From: Brachionus koreanus
Lineage: Eukaryota; Rotifera; Eurotatoria; Ploima; Brachionidae
Direction: 5' to 3'
NCBI GenBank assembly: GCA_016987375.1
Contig: PJRA01000051.1
Span: forward strand, 436,284-500,283
DNA length: 64,000 bases
The notes below the pieces were generated by a model. That model saw nothing but the letters and a program-made list of their open reading frames with translations. It was not told where the DNA came from and searched no databases. Shown one piece after another: positions 47,194 through 58,200 of this stretch. Both the position numbers and the translations under genes were made by a program. The stretch's first letter is position 1. Each line of letters opens with the position of its first letter.

Positions 47194-47949
47194 ATGTACG
47201 CCCATATGTATGGCATTAGCCAAGTGTCCGAAATAGTGGCCAATTTGTACTTGACAAGTGTGTACGGTGCAACCAAGGAGAACATATTGCGCAAAAATGT
47301 GTCTTTGTTGATCAACTCGGCACAAGAGTTGCCCAAACAGGACATACCCGGTGTCGAGTCCATAAAACTATTTCTTGACGATACACCATATGCGCTAATT
47401 AATGTTTATTTTGATAGAATGGCGGACAAAATGCACGAGCACATAGTCAGAGGCGGCCGTGTACTGGTGCACTGCATGCTTGGCGTGTCCCGGTCGACTA
47501 GTCTAGTATTGGCCTATTTGATGAAGTACAAAAACATGAGTCTAAAGTCGTCGTATGACTTGGTCGCCTCTAGACGACCGTGTGCTCGACCCAACCCAGG
47601 TTTTTGGCGCCAGCTGGTCGACTATGAAAAAAAGCTTCTTAGTTCTTATCAATCAAGAAGCGAAACAGCCATACCAATTTCTATAGTTTCGTCGAGCAGA
47701 AGCAGGGTCGGCTCAGCGGCCAGGTATCCTTCTGCTGGTCCCACTAGGCGATACCCGAACCAAAGCTCGAAAAGTCCTTTCGAGACAAATTCTAATACAA
47801 CTTCGGCTCTGCTTACCTACTTGAACAATACAAGCTCGCCGCAAGTCTCTCACAGATCTAGTCTTTATGTAAATCCAGATAATAGATACATGCAAAAGTC
47901 TAGCGATTTTATTACTACTTATAGATCAAGTTTTGGAAAATTCATGTGA
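47194..47949 (+). CDS. Atypical dual-specificity protein phosphatase (DUSP14/18/21-like)
   Basis: Single exon, 251 residues. It should remove phosphate from Tyr and Ser/Thr of protein substrates. The catalytic domain spans about residues 8-150: SEIVANLYLTSVYGATKENI at the start, general-acid region LDDTPYALIN (Asp62/63), the active-site loop VHCMLGVSRSTS with nucleophile Cys94 and Arg100, LAYLMKYKNMSL, and RPCARPNPGFWRQLVDYEK at the end. The RPNPGFW.QL..YE ending and LAYLMK.K.MSL are typical of the small atypical DUSPs of the 14/18/21/28 group; no MAPK-binding CH2 domain is present. After about residue 155 comes a 95-residue tail rich in Ser, Arg, Pro and Tyr, likely disordered, longer than in vertebrate relatives. 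The ATG at 47194 is followed by a second in-frame ATG four codons later; the first is chosen as it gives the longest protein. Substrate cannot be told. Confidence 0.93.
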   Translation: MYAHMYGISQVSEIVANLYLTSVYGATKENILRKNVSLLINSAQELPKQDIPGVESIKLFLDDTPYALINVYFDRMADKMHEHIVRGGRVLVHCMLGVSRSTSLVLAYLMKYKNMSLKSSYDLVASRRPCARPNPGFWRQLVDYEKKLLSSYQSRSETAIPISIVSSSRSRVGSAARYPSAGPTRRYPNQSSKSPFETNSNTTSALLTYLNNTSSPQVSHRSSLYVNPDNRYMQKSSDFITTYRSSFGKFM

Positions 47950-48529
47950 TTTAAATAGACATGATTTAATAGATTCATTGGAATATTATGAAATTTATTT
48001 TTTATATACAATTTTTTAAATAATTAACAATGCTTTATGAGTTTTTTAATAAATTCTTTTATATATATATTTATATTTAATTCATTTTTTTAAGGAATTT
48101 CACTGTTATTTAAACCATGTTGTTCATTAAACAAAATCAATCATAAGTTATTCTAATATTTTTTCTATTGATGAAAGGAGTGTTTTCCACGAGAGAAAAA
48201 TGTTTCATGATAAATTTTAATTCTCTAAAAAAATCAAAAATGTATTCAGCTAAGTCAGTCTCACTGGAAAAAGAAGAAGATTCAAAAGAAGCAAAGCAAC
48301 CATTTAAGTTTTCCACTTAATCAACAGCTTAACTAACTTTATGCTTTGCTTTACAGAAAAAGATTTCTGTTTATTTTACATTTTTTTTTCTCATTCATCA
48401 AAAACTGACAATATTTATCATTTCGGAAAATCAAACCGAAAAATAATCAAAATAAAATTCTTTTAAAAAAGATTCTAAATCAGAGTTGTTCAAAAGTCAT
48501 AAAGTCAAAGTCAAGTCATTTGACATTTG

Positions 48530-48660
48530 ATTGCAGGTGGCAGTTGTGATAAGACCATTAAAATTTGGGATCTAAATGATTACACATTAACACACACTCT
48601 AACTGGCCATACATATTCGGTTTGGGCTCTTCAATTGATTGACAAAATTAAATTTAGAAT
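48530..48660 (+). pseudogene. Isolated WD40 repeat fragment
   Basis: After an AG acceptor ('ttgattgcag') the plus strand reads GGSCDKTIKIWDLNDYTLTH then TLTGHTYSVWALQL, a complete WD40 unit (D-TIKIWD, GH, SVWAL), and then runs into stops. No neighbouring WD repeats are present, so it is a lone exon or a captured piece. A weaker copy of the same sequence lies at 52185-52290. Confidence 0.7.
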
Positions 48661-48779
48661 ATTTTTTAGAATAATTTTTTCTTTGAAATGATTATTATTA
48701 TTGATTATTATTTATTATTTTGAATGAATTTTTTAGGAGCAATTTTCTTTCTTTTTCTTAATTGTATTTGATATAAAAC

Positions 48780-49965
48780 TATATTTACATTAAGCTTCTA
48801 ATCTCACAATAAATTGTATAACTAGTCTAAGAATGTAATAGCAGAGCGTCTACCGTCGCTACTGATCGGGATAAAATTTCCCCACAGCACTTCATTCTAC
48901 TACTGCTAACATCATGTCTGCAAAGTTCGAACGGCTTATTAATTTCGAACAGTTAACAATTTTACTCACAAAAAACAAACCGTTTACACATAAAATTTTT
49001 TTTTTNNNNNNNNNNNNNNNNNNNNNNNNNNNNNNNNNNNNNNNNNNNNNNNNNNNNNNNNNNNNNNNNNNNNNNNNNNNNNNNNNNNNNNNNNNNNNNN
49101 NNNNNNNNNNNNNNNNNNNNNNNNNNNNNNNNNNNNNNNNNNNNNNNNNNNNNNNNNNNNNNNNNNNNNNNNNNNNNNNNNNNNNNNNNNNNNNNNNNNN
49201 NNNNNNNNNNNNNNNNNNNNNNNNNNNNNNNNNNNNNNNNNNNNNNNNNNNNNNNNNNNNNNNNNNNNNNNNNNNNNNNNNNNNNNNNNNNNNNNNNNNN
49301 NNNNNNNNNNNNNNNNNNNNNNNNNNNNNNNNNNNNNNNNNNNNNNNNNNNNNNNNNNNNNNNNNNNNNNNNNNNNNNNNNNNNNNNNNNNNNNNNNNNN
49401 NNNNNNNNNNNNNNNNNNNNNNNNNNNNNNNNNNNNNNNNNNNNNNNNNNNNNNNNNNNNNNNNNNNNNNNNNNNNNNNNNNNNNNNNNNNNNNNNNNNN
49501 NNNNNNNNNNNNNNNNNNNNNNNNNNNNNNNNNNNNNNNNNNNNNNNNNNNNNNNNNNNNNNNNNNNNNNNNNNNNNNNNNNNNNNNNNNNNNNNNNNNN
49601 NNNNNNNNNNNNNNNNNNNNNNATAAAAAATTTGTTTTAAATAATAATTATTAAAAAAAAATTTGATTTTTCTACTTTTATAGTATATAGATAACTTAAT
49701 TTTTTTTGGAATTTTCTTAATTAAATAATAAATTTTAAATTTATAGAAGGATTCATTTCTGTTTTTAAATTAATTCTAATAATCAATAGACAACATTTTT
49801 TATTAGCTTTGAACCTCAAACAAATCATATCAAGTCAAGTAAGTGTGTCTGAATTGGTTCGAGTTTGCAAGACAAAATTAAGCACTTTGTATTACATAAC
49901 ACAAAAATAATATAAAAGTAATATTGCTTAATGTTTCAAGAGAAAAATTTAAATATTTTAAAATA
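48780..49965. other. Gap-containing intergenic stretch (N run 49006-49622)
   Basis: 617 unknown bases. The left flank has GC-richer text ('gcgtctaccgtcgctactga') unlike the surroundings, so a repeat may lie in the gap. Right of it is A/T-rich DNA up to the COQ3 start. Confidence 0.6.
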
Positions 49966-51074
49966 ATGCTTAGACGTTTAATAATAACCAACATAAATCT
50001 AACAAGACAACTAGTTGATAAAAGTAGCTCTAGCTGTTCTAAAGTTCCTTATTGTGTACCCAAGAGACTTATATCAAATGAACAAACTAATGAACAAAAT
50101 TTCAGCAGTAGTGTAGATGAGCGCGAAATGCGCCAGTTTCGATCCATGTCCGATTCGTGGTGGATTGAAAATGGCGAATTCGAGCCGCTTCACATGCTCA
50201 ATTTGCTGCGTGTACCACTAGTAAGAGACACAATGATCAATTATCGAAATTCCCTCACACCAAATGTAAGACAATCTATGCTGACTTATTCTTTGGAAGG
50301 TGAAGAGCAAAAAGTCTATTCAAATGAGGATTTGGAAAGACAGCCTCTGCTTGGTTTGAATATAATCGATATTGGTTGTGGCGGTGGCTTGTTTTCCGAA
50401 CCGTTGGCTCGTCTAGGAGCTCAAGTGACTGCTATTGATGCTTGCAAGGAAAACATTATTACTGCCCAATTGAGAGTTCAGAGGCAACAAGACAAACTTG
50501 GTGTCGACAACTGTAAATTTTACGATCGTCTAAGATACATTCACTGCACTGTTGAAGACTTGGCCGCTGTCGAAGAGAACTATGACTATTTTGATGCCAT
50601 TGTTTGCTCTGAGGTTGTTGAACATGTGAACAATTTACCCGAGTTTATATTCAATTCAGCTAAGCTTCTTAAAGTGAAATTTTAAAAATTCAAAATAATT
50701 AATCAAAAATTTTATTTAAATCAGAATAAAGGTTTTGCTTTTTATACAACTATTAATAGAACACCAGATTCATTTTTGGCTAGTATTCTAGCAGCCGAAT
50801 ATTTTCTTTGTCTTGTTCCAAAAGGGACTCATTCGTGGGAAAAATTTGTTAAGCCTGAAGAGTTAAAAGACATTTTGGCTAAGAGTAAAAAATTTAAAAT
50901 TAAATTTTTTTTTTCTAATATTTATTTATTTTTTATTATAATTTAGATGAGATTTTTAGCAAATTTGAAATGGGCATGATGTACAATCCGTTGACTAAAA
51001 GATGGTGCTGGTCTGAATACAAACGAAACAATTATGCTCTTTATGCTCAAAAGTTCAAAACTAACATTGATTAA
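49966..51074 (+). CDS. COQ3: Ubiquinone biosynthesis O-methyltransferase, mitochondrial
   Basis: Three exons in phase: 49966-50673, 50725-50884 and 50947-51074; 331 residues. The enzyme adds methyl groups from S-adenosylmethionine to both O-positions of the ubiquinone ring, on the matrix face of the inner mitochondrial membrane in the CoQ synthome. The start is the first in-frame ATG, giving MLRRLIITNINLTRQL, a basic, hydroxylated presequence; the reading frame is open further up but has no ATG. Motifs: MSDSWWIENGEFEPLHMLN, AdoMet motif I in IIDIGCGGGLFSEPLARLGA, motif II near ALVEDLAA-type text (VEDLAAVEENYDYFDAIVCS), SEVVEHVNN, then exon 2 with FYTTINRTPDSF and LVPKGTHSWEKFVKPEEL, and exon 3 with GMMYNPLTKRWCWS and NYALYA. 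All are standard for animal COQ3. Introns are 51 and 62 bases. Confidence 0.96.
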
Positions 51075-51391
51075 TTTATTTTAATTCTTTTTTATTTTGT
51101 TGTAAATTAAATAAAATTTAAAAGCCTGTTTAGACTTCTTGTGTGGGATCATGCTTTATTGAAATCCAATTAATTAACAAATTTTGATAATTTCCTAATA
51201 ATCATAGTAAAAATTTTCAAATAAAAAATTTATTTTTTAAGATTTTCATTTTAATTTTAGAAAAAAATTCTATACTACAATGTGACTATAAAAGGATAGA
51301 TTTTTTTTTTAATTTTAATTTTTTTTTTGAAATGCATTGAATGGATAAATTAATACCATAAAAATTGCATTTAATAAAAAAAATAAAAAAT

Positions 51392-51706
51392 TTAAAATAG
51401 TAAAATTAAATCTATTTTAATATGATTTGAGGAGTCTAAGATTTTTCTGTTTTTCTCACTCGATTCTCTAAAAAGATACCTAATTGACTCCATCGTTCCA
51501 TCTTTGCTTTCTTTTTTGTTAAGCTTGTTTTCAAGCTTTATCCTATCACTTGCTTTGGGTGCCATATTTTCTAGTGTTTTTGTAAATCTCATTATGAAGG
51601 ACGATTTTCTCTTTATCAATACTCTCTTCATTGGTTCTATATTATGAGCGGCCATCAGTTTTATTGTTCTTGATCTCTTACAGAGTCCAAACATTTTCTT
51701 CACCAT
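51392..51706 (-). mobile_element. Probable LINE ORF2 C-terminal fragment
   Basis: Minus-strand frame of 104 codons starts MVKKMFGLCKRSRTIKLMAA and contains HNIEPMKRVLIKRKSSFIMR. The pattern 'G..KRSRT..L..A..IEP...' resembles the segment after the RT and RNase-binding region of some LINE proteins. It is open but has no other motif, so an independent small gene cannot be excluded. Confidence 0.4.
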
Positions 51707-51864
51707 GTTGCCATCTGTTGTTTTAATTTTTTTTTAAGTGAATTTGGTTAATAACTAAAATATGTAATCAAAAAACAAAAGTACTGAATTTGTAACAAAA
51801 TAAAAAAATTTAATTTTTTATTGTAATCAATATCAATAATGTTTAAATTGTATTGTTTAATATC

Positions 51865-51997
51865 AGTATTTGCGATGATTCAGAAACAGAAGAGATAGAC
51901 GAGGCATTAGCAAAAAAAAGTAGAGTTGAACTTATTGAAAAATTATCGAAAAATAAGCGCGGAAGACCAGCCGAATCAAAAAACAAAAAAAAATAAA
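51865..51997 (+). other. AT-hook-like terminal exon fragment
   Basis: Behind 'aatatcag' the frame reads CDDSETEEIDEALAKKSRVE then LIEKLSKNKRGRPAESKNKKK and stops. KRGRPAESKNK matches the AT-hook core RGRP. A similar ending, VRRRGRPKGSKNQ, is at 54715-54765. Both may be tails of mobile element proteins or of a small gene family; neither has upstream exons I can find. Confidence 0.4.
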
Positions 51998-52184
51998 TTG
52001 AATTTTTTTTGTATTAAATGATTTGATTATATTTTTATTTTTTTGATCTAATTAGTTAACTTGTGTTTAAAATGGTTCTTCTAAAAAGTTTTCCTTAGCA
52101 GCCTGTTTTTTTTTATTTAGTTTTAAAATTTAAATAAAATGAAAAATGTGCTGACCAACCGGAAAAAATTCATAAAGAACACTC

Positions 52185-52290
52185 GCCGGTGGCAGTGATG
52201 ATGATACCATTAAAATTCAAATCATAAATCAACTGATTAGTGACTGTGTCAAGAAAGCCGATTTGCACAAAATTAATGCTTAGTAAAGGT
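52185..52290 (+). pseudogene. Degenerate WD40 repeat fragment
   Basis: Reads TLAGGSDDDTIKIQIINQLI; the DNA 'ggtggcagt.atgatgataccattaaaatt' is plainly related to the WD40 piece at 48540. The Trp-Asp of the WD motif is lost. It lies 120 bases downstream of the FBPase stop, on the opposite strand. Confidence 0.6.
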
Positions 52291-52400
52291 TGATTATTAA
52301 AAAATTTTGATGACTCCCTAATTTTAAATCTAATAAAAATTTTATTAAGATAAAAAAATTATTCTTTTAAATTTCTAAACTCAAGAGAGAAAAAATGATT

Positions 52401-53423
52401 TTATTGAGCTGTGAGACCATGTTTTTTGTAGCAATTTAGGACATCTTGTACGTCTTCTTTTGATCCAACAAAGAATGGCACACGTTGATGAATATCCGTT
52501 GGAATTACATCAAGAACAGGTTCTCTGCCAGTTGTGGCCATTCCACCAGCTTTTTCGATTATGTACGCCATTGGGTTGCATTCATACATTAGTCTTAGTT
52601 TACCGTTAGGTGCATCGGTAGTAGCTGGATACATAAAAATGCCTCCATAGACAAGAGTTCGATGCAGGTCCGCAACCATTGAGCCAACATAACGGCTAGC
52701 ATAGGGCTTGCCTGATTTTGGAAACTTTTTCTCATTTATGTATTCCTTTACAGCCTCATCCCACTTGGCCGAATAGCCTTCATTTATCGAATAAATGTTA
52801 CCTCTAGGTTTTATTTGCATATTTGGATCAGTTAATATAAATTCTCCAATAGAGGGATCCAGCATAAATCCATTTACGCCTGAGTCTGTTGCTAAGACAA
52901 TCATGCATGCACTGCCATACAACGCATATCCTGAACAAACTAGCTTATTGCCAGGTTGAAGGGCGTCTTTTACCGATGGTTCACCGCTATCCGATTCACG
53001 TTTCCATACACCAAATATGCTACCAATAGAGACCAAACAGTCTATGTTAGACGATCCGTCAAGTGGATCAAAACACACAATATATTTGCCTTGTTTGTGT
53101 TTGTCTATAATAATTGCATTTTCGTCTTCTTCTGAGGCTAGAATACAAGTAGTATATGAAGATCTAAGCATGTTAATAAAAAGCTCATCGGATACAACAT
53201 CTAATTTTTTTTGGTCATCTCCAGTTGTATTCGTGTTGCCGGCTAGACCAAATAGTTTTGAAATTCCAGCTTTACGCACCGACGATTGAATGGCTTTTAC
53301 AGCTGTAAGTATGGCATTTAACAATTGAGTCAGCTCGCCAGTTGCTTCTTTGTGTTTACGTTGTTCATGTAGAAAAAATCTAGCCAACGTTAAACAATTT
53401 GTGTTCATGCCATATTTCTCCAT
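52401..53423 (-). CDS. FBP1: Fructose-1,6-bisphosphatase
   Basis: Single exon, 340 residues, same length class as vertebrate FBP1 (338). It hydrolyses fructose 1,6-bisphosphate to fructose 6-phosphate in the cytosol, the committed step of gluconeogenesis. Visible: the N-terminal AMP-site helix [20 protein letters not shown] (residues 28-47), the flexible active-site loop around [18 protein letters not shown], metal ligands in ASEEDE (96-101) and [13 protein letters not shown] (118-130), AMP contact Lys113-Tyr114, [30 protein letters not shown] with the substrate-binding Arg/Tyr, GGIFMYPAT and [19 protein letters not shown]. Everything needed for catalysis and for AMP inhibition is kept. The lack of introns is notable beside neighbours with several, but other genes in the window are also intronless. 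The gene is convergent to COQ3. Confidence 0.97.
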   Translation of the reverse strand: MEKYGMNTNCLTLARFFLHEQRKHKEATGELTQLLNAILTAVKAIQSSVRKAGISKLFGLAGNTNTTGDDQKKLDVVSDELFINMLRSSYTTCILASEEDENAIIIDKHKQGKYIVCFDPLDGSSNIDCLVSIGSIFGVWKRESDSGEPSVKDALQPGNKLVCSGYALYGSACMIVLATDSGVNGFMLDPSIGEFILTDPNMQIKPRGNIYSINEGYSAKWDEAVKEYINEKKFPKSGKPYASRYVGSMVADLHRTLVYGGIFMYPATTDAPNGKLRLMYECNPMAYIIEKAGGMATTGREPVLDVIPTDIHQRVPFFVGSKEDVQDVLNCYKKHGLTAQ

Positions 53424-53597
53424 TTTTATTTTTAAATTTATTATTTTATTCCTTGAAGATTATTTCTGAAGCTTTTTCATTTTTTTAATAATATATGCAT
53501 TTTATGATATTTTAGGCGTGTTTATTTTAAATGCCTTCTAGATCTGTTTGAAACAGCCGATTAATATGTGATAAGCAATTTTTGTTACTTAACTCAA

Positions 53598-53825
53598 TGT
53601 CACCCTCCTCTTTTCTCATCCGGGCTGGGGACCGGCAATCGGCAGAGTTATGATCAGAAACTTGTGGGACGTTCATCATAAACAGCGCCACTCATCCGAG
53701 CACTTTATTTGGCTGCGAACTCGGCAACTATTTACAACTAGCTTGGAACCACAAACCAAGCGACAATCTCATACAGAGAATGCCTTAACTTTAAGCTTCC
53801 AAAGTTAAGCATTTAAGAAGAGAAC
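53598..53825 (+). repeat. Dispersed repeat, inverted partner of 19430-19633
   Basis: See the partner copy: about 165 bases are nearly identical when one is reverse-complemented. This copy reads 'tgtcaccctcctcttttctc' onward and continues with 'ccttaactttaagcttccaa', which still resembles the partner's end. It lies 175 bases upstream of the FBPase start, on the promoter side. Confidence 0.8.
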
Positions 53826-55219
53826 AAGCTGTAAGATTTTACACTGGCGCTTTGGTTCTACAGACTAACTCCATACATTCTTTATTTTTATTTTTTGTGT
53901 CAGGGTTCTGTTGATAAATTTAATTCAATTGAAACTAAAATTTAAAATGAAACATGACGCACTAAAACCGTTAATTTGTTCGTTATGTTCATCTCAAAAC
54001 GATCCTTGCCTTTTTGTTTCTTTAAAAAAAAGGGTAGGCCATTTTCTAACGGCCGAGCTATAGTGGGCTTGTTTAAATATTTTAACTGTGAGAACGTAAA
54101 AACGTAATCAACGGCTAAGAGAATTGCAGTATTACTAATTTTATCAAATAATTAGTTATTAAATAAATTAGAAATTAACTAAGTCCATTCCAACAAAAGA
54201 TCATAGAATAATCTCAAAGTGTTCCCCTTTACTGTCATATAGTAAAATAAGTGACGGTCTATTCAATTAAACCAATATCAATTTGTGAGAAAAATGTAAA
54301 TTTGACATTTGACCAATTTTAACATATAAGAGAAGAGCCCTGGTTCTATAAATAAAACATCGACTAAAAAATTATCTTAATACAATTATCTTCTGAATTA
54401 TTAAAACAAAATTTTTTTCAATTTTTTTTTATTTCAAAATTATAATTTTTTAAATAAAATTATTCGATACCAATACTTTATATCAACTAGCCTGTTTTTA
54501 ACAAAACTAGATATTAAAAATATTTGGCTGACTTTGGTGATGATGATTTGTAGTCATCATAGTCATCCGGTAATGGGGGAAGTAGGTTCATTCAATGTGA
54601 AAGTCCGATTTCCATTTTTTAGTCAGATTGTCCCATCAACTTTTCGTGTTGTCAGTCAAATTCTAGTAAAGATACAAACAATTATTCCAGTTTTTCCAAC
54701 TTCCTTAGATAAAGAAGCTGCCCTAGTAAGAAGAAGGGGTCGACCAAAAGGTTCAAAAAACCAACCGTTTAGTAGTCATTAATTCTTAATAGAATCGATG
54801 TATTAATTTTTTTAGTCTTTTTATTGAATTTTTAATAAAAATAATTCTGCACAAAAACATGATTTTTTTTAACTTTTTTATTTCTTAATCTTTGCTGCTG
54901 CACCAAATGTAAAATTCAAAAAAATTATTTTTTATTTTTTACTTTAAAATCGAGCTTTGATGACGCATTGAACAAAGGCTTTCAGACGCGTGATTACACT
55001 ATTAGAGCATGCGCTCAAAGTTAACAATATTGGCATGGGCGAGATGTGCTTAAATGTACTAATACAGCAAAAAACCTACTGACGGAATCAAAAAAACGCT
55101 GTAATTCAGAGCTAAACTTAATTTATATTTTCTCAGTACAGATAAAAAAAAATAAATAATTAAAAAATATTTTTAAAATTTTATTTAAAAAAAATTTGCA
55201 AACAAAAAAAAATCTATGT
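53826..55219. other. Intergenic stretch with a short AT-hook-like frame
   Basis: 54534-54782 (plus) is an open frame that ends SLDKEAALVRRRGRPKGSKN followed by QPFSSH and a stop. The RGRPKGSKN core is an AT-hook. The first half is not coding-like, so only the last 40 codons are worth noting. No other gene recognised. Confidence 0.4.
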
Positions 55220-58200
55220 TTAAGCATTGGGAGTTAGCTTAATATATCTTTTAAATCTATTTTGATTGCTACCATGTGGCAAGTCGTACCATGCAGACTT
55301 GTAGTAAATTTTCTTAGCTATCTTAAGCTTTAAGTCATCATTTTTGATAAGTAAATTTTTTAGAGAACTTCTCGGTCCACTGAGTGAATATTTTTCGTTA
55401 TTGGATTCAATGCTCATTGAAGTGGGACACTTGGCCACTGGTCTTGTTGGAAAAGTTTTGGCCCTTTGAGGCAGCAGACTAACTGGAGGCATTTTGGCAT
55501 GATCAAATGTTTTCTGACGCTTTAAATTCTCTCTTTTATTCTCTTCACCTTTATGTGACGATTGCTGACTTAAATCAAGCTCAGACTCGTTTTCTTTCAG
55601 CACTCTGCTTTTACTAATAAATTCAATGACTGAATTTTTTTTTATCCATTCATCCAGGCCATTACTACCTGTCGAATTGACTGAAACAATTTTTCTACTC
55701 CGACTAACGGGCGTTTTTCTTGTATTTGATTGACGAGACAATTTTTGATTACTTAGCATACTAAGTGTTTCTCTGGACATACTGGTTGCAGCTGGAGTAG
55801 TGGCTTTTGGGTTTTGTTGATGCGCCATGGCAGCTAGAATTTCATTAAGCCGGTTTTTGATTATCTTACAGTCATCATGGTCAGCGCCAAGCAGTAAAGT
55901 TTTCAAGTCAAGTGAGCGTCTTAAACACTCCAGCGCTTCTTTTTTGGACAGAATTGGCTCGAAAGTGGCCAGTAAGCCGCCCAAGTCAAACAATATTTCC
56001 GCAATTGTATTCTGGTCATCGTTAGAGCCGGTTTTCTTGTACTGATGAGACGTTTGATCGGTTGACGACTGATTTTGTAACAATTGAGATTCAGTTGAAG
56101 AGCGTGAAGTAAAAAATGATGAATTGGAGAACAAATTGACTGATTTTTGTATGTCAACATTGTTAATCATAGACTGCTTTTCTTTCTCTCGTATGTAAAG
56201 AGCTTTGCGTAAATAGAGCTCGGCTCTTCGCGGGTTATAGCTTGAAAAAAAAATCTTGAAAAAGGAAAAAAAAATTTATTTAATTAATTTTAATACTATT
56301 CCATTTCTTGCAAAGAAAAAAAACAACCATAATAATGATAAATTTTGGATGTGTTTGGATGAAGTTTGCCGTACCATTTAATCGATAGATCGAGTGCGTC
56401 GTGAAAATATCTGTTTGCTTGAAGGAAATTCATTTGCTGTACCCTGAAAAATTAAATAATTAAAAATTTTTTATTTTTTTTTTAAATTAAAATAAATATC
56501 TATAAAAAAAATGCTTTTTTCTTCACACCAATTTTGAGTTTCTTAGCAAATCGATTGATGATTCAATTCAATTAAATGTTTACAAATTTTATTTTAATTT
56601 GAGCTTTGGTTATCTGTTTATTATTAAACAATTTTTTTTTTCTGATATTTTTTAATATGCTAATACTTATAAAACCATCATGGAAATAATAAAGTATGTG
56701 GAAAAAGATCATCAAATTGACAAATTAGAGGAGATCTTCGTCCATTAGTTTTTAAATTTTAATAGTGAAGTGAAGAGTTTTTCTCAAAAGCGTACACTTC
56801 TCCTTTTTTTCACTAATTTAGTTGCCTTTATTTTTATCAGACAACTCTAAATATATAAATTAGATGATCTCTTGTTTTGCGGGTTTGCAAAAGCATTACC
56901 AACACACTAGCACAACAAAATTAAAAGGCAAGTGTTTCAAGTGTAAAAAATATAGGTATTAAGTTTGTCATGTTTGTCCGCCGTTCTGTCAAGTTCATTA
57001 CAGTACCAAAATTTCAAAATTTTCAATTTTTAATTTTTTTTAATTAAATAAACAAAAAGTTAGACATTTTATATGTAAGAGAATTCAAATTTAAATTTTA
57101 TAGATAAAGTTGGATTATGTCGCAGACTTTTGAATAAAAAAATAGACTTACTCGTAAAGACCTGATATGAACAAATAGTGAAATTTTGATTCATATGAAC
57201 CAGAATCATCAGTGTTCTGATAGACATCGACAATATTTGACTTTTGATTTTTGACATATTCCTCGAGACTTTCGCGATAAATCAACTTGTTCATGTCACA
57301 TTTTTCTTGCATTAACTGATCACTTTTTGAAATTGATTTGTCAAATTTGAACTTTTTGTCCAGTTTATTGATAATATTGGTTAATTGCTCGCTATTGTAG
57401 CTCTTTGCCTTGGACAATAGAACACCAGCAGCATCTAAATTGTTAACTTTGAGCAATAGCAAGGCCATGTTTGAATGCAACAGACTGAGCCGGTTGCTGA
57501 TTTGCAAAAATTGCATTCGAGTCTTAAATTTTCTATCCAAGTCGGACACATTGAACACCTCGAACAAGTCCTGTAGCACTTCTATGCATTTTATAATGAA
57601 CTTAAGCGCAAAGTCAATGCTATTTGCTTGTAAAGACATTTTGGCCATTTGCTCTAATAGATGGCTGTAGCGAAGCTTCTCGGTATCACTTAATGGATAT
57701 TTCTGAGAAACAGGAAAAAAAATTTTTTTTATTAAATTTAAAAATTTTTCTTTTTATTTTAATTTTGTACCTGTGTTACTATATTATTAATAAAATTAAG
57801 AACAGAAAAAGCAAAGTTGTCTTGAAAAAATTTGTCATCCAAATATTTCATGAGGTCGTTGAGAATGAGGCAACGATTTACCAGCAAAACTGTGCACGAG
57901 TCGGAGAACTCGGCACTAGTATTGTCAACCAAATTATCAATTAAACTGTCAATACTAGCACTGAGCTCAATCGATTCTTTGTTAAAATAATCTTCATGTT
58001 CAGTCTCGGTTCTACTAAAAGCGTCATTTTGGTAATTTTCATATACTTTAAGCTCAATGTGATTGCCAGTTAGCTCAAAATCGTATTGATCTATGCCTTT
58101 GGTCAAATTTTTGATAAGACTGGTGCGCGTTTCTTTTTGACTGTTTACCAAACGAATGTAATTGCACAAATCAAACCATTCGTTCGGGTATCTAAGTCTA

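Noticed and set aside
48914..49654. 246-codon open frame over the second large N run
   Set aside because: Artefact of the gap; the few real codons at either end show no family signal.
49924..49965. Longer N-terminus for COQ3 starting 14 codons upstream
   Set aside because: The upstream codon is TTG, not ATG; the first ATG at 49966 begins a typical mitochondrial presequence.
56298..56328. Donor at 56327 for the fifth exon of the NPHP3-like gene
   Set aside because: It leaves phase 1, which does not fit any acceptor of the next exon. The donor at 56296 (TA|gtatta) fits the acceptor at 56241 and keeps the TPR reading.
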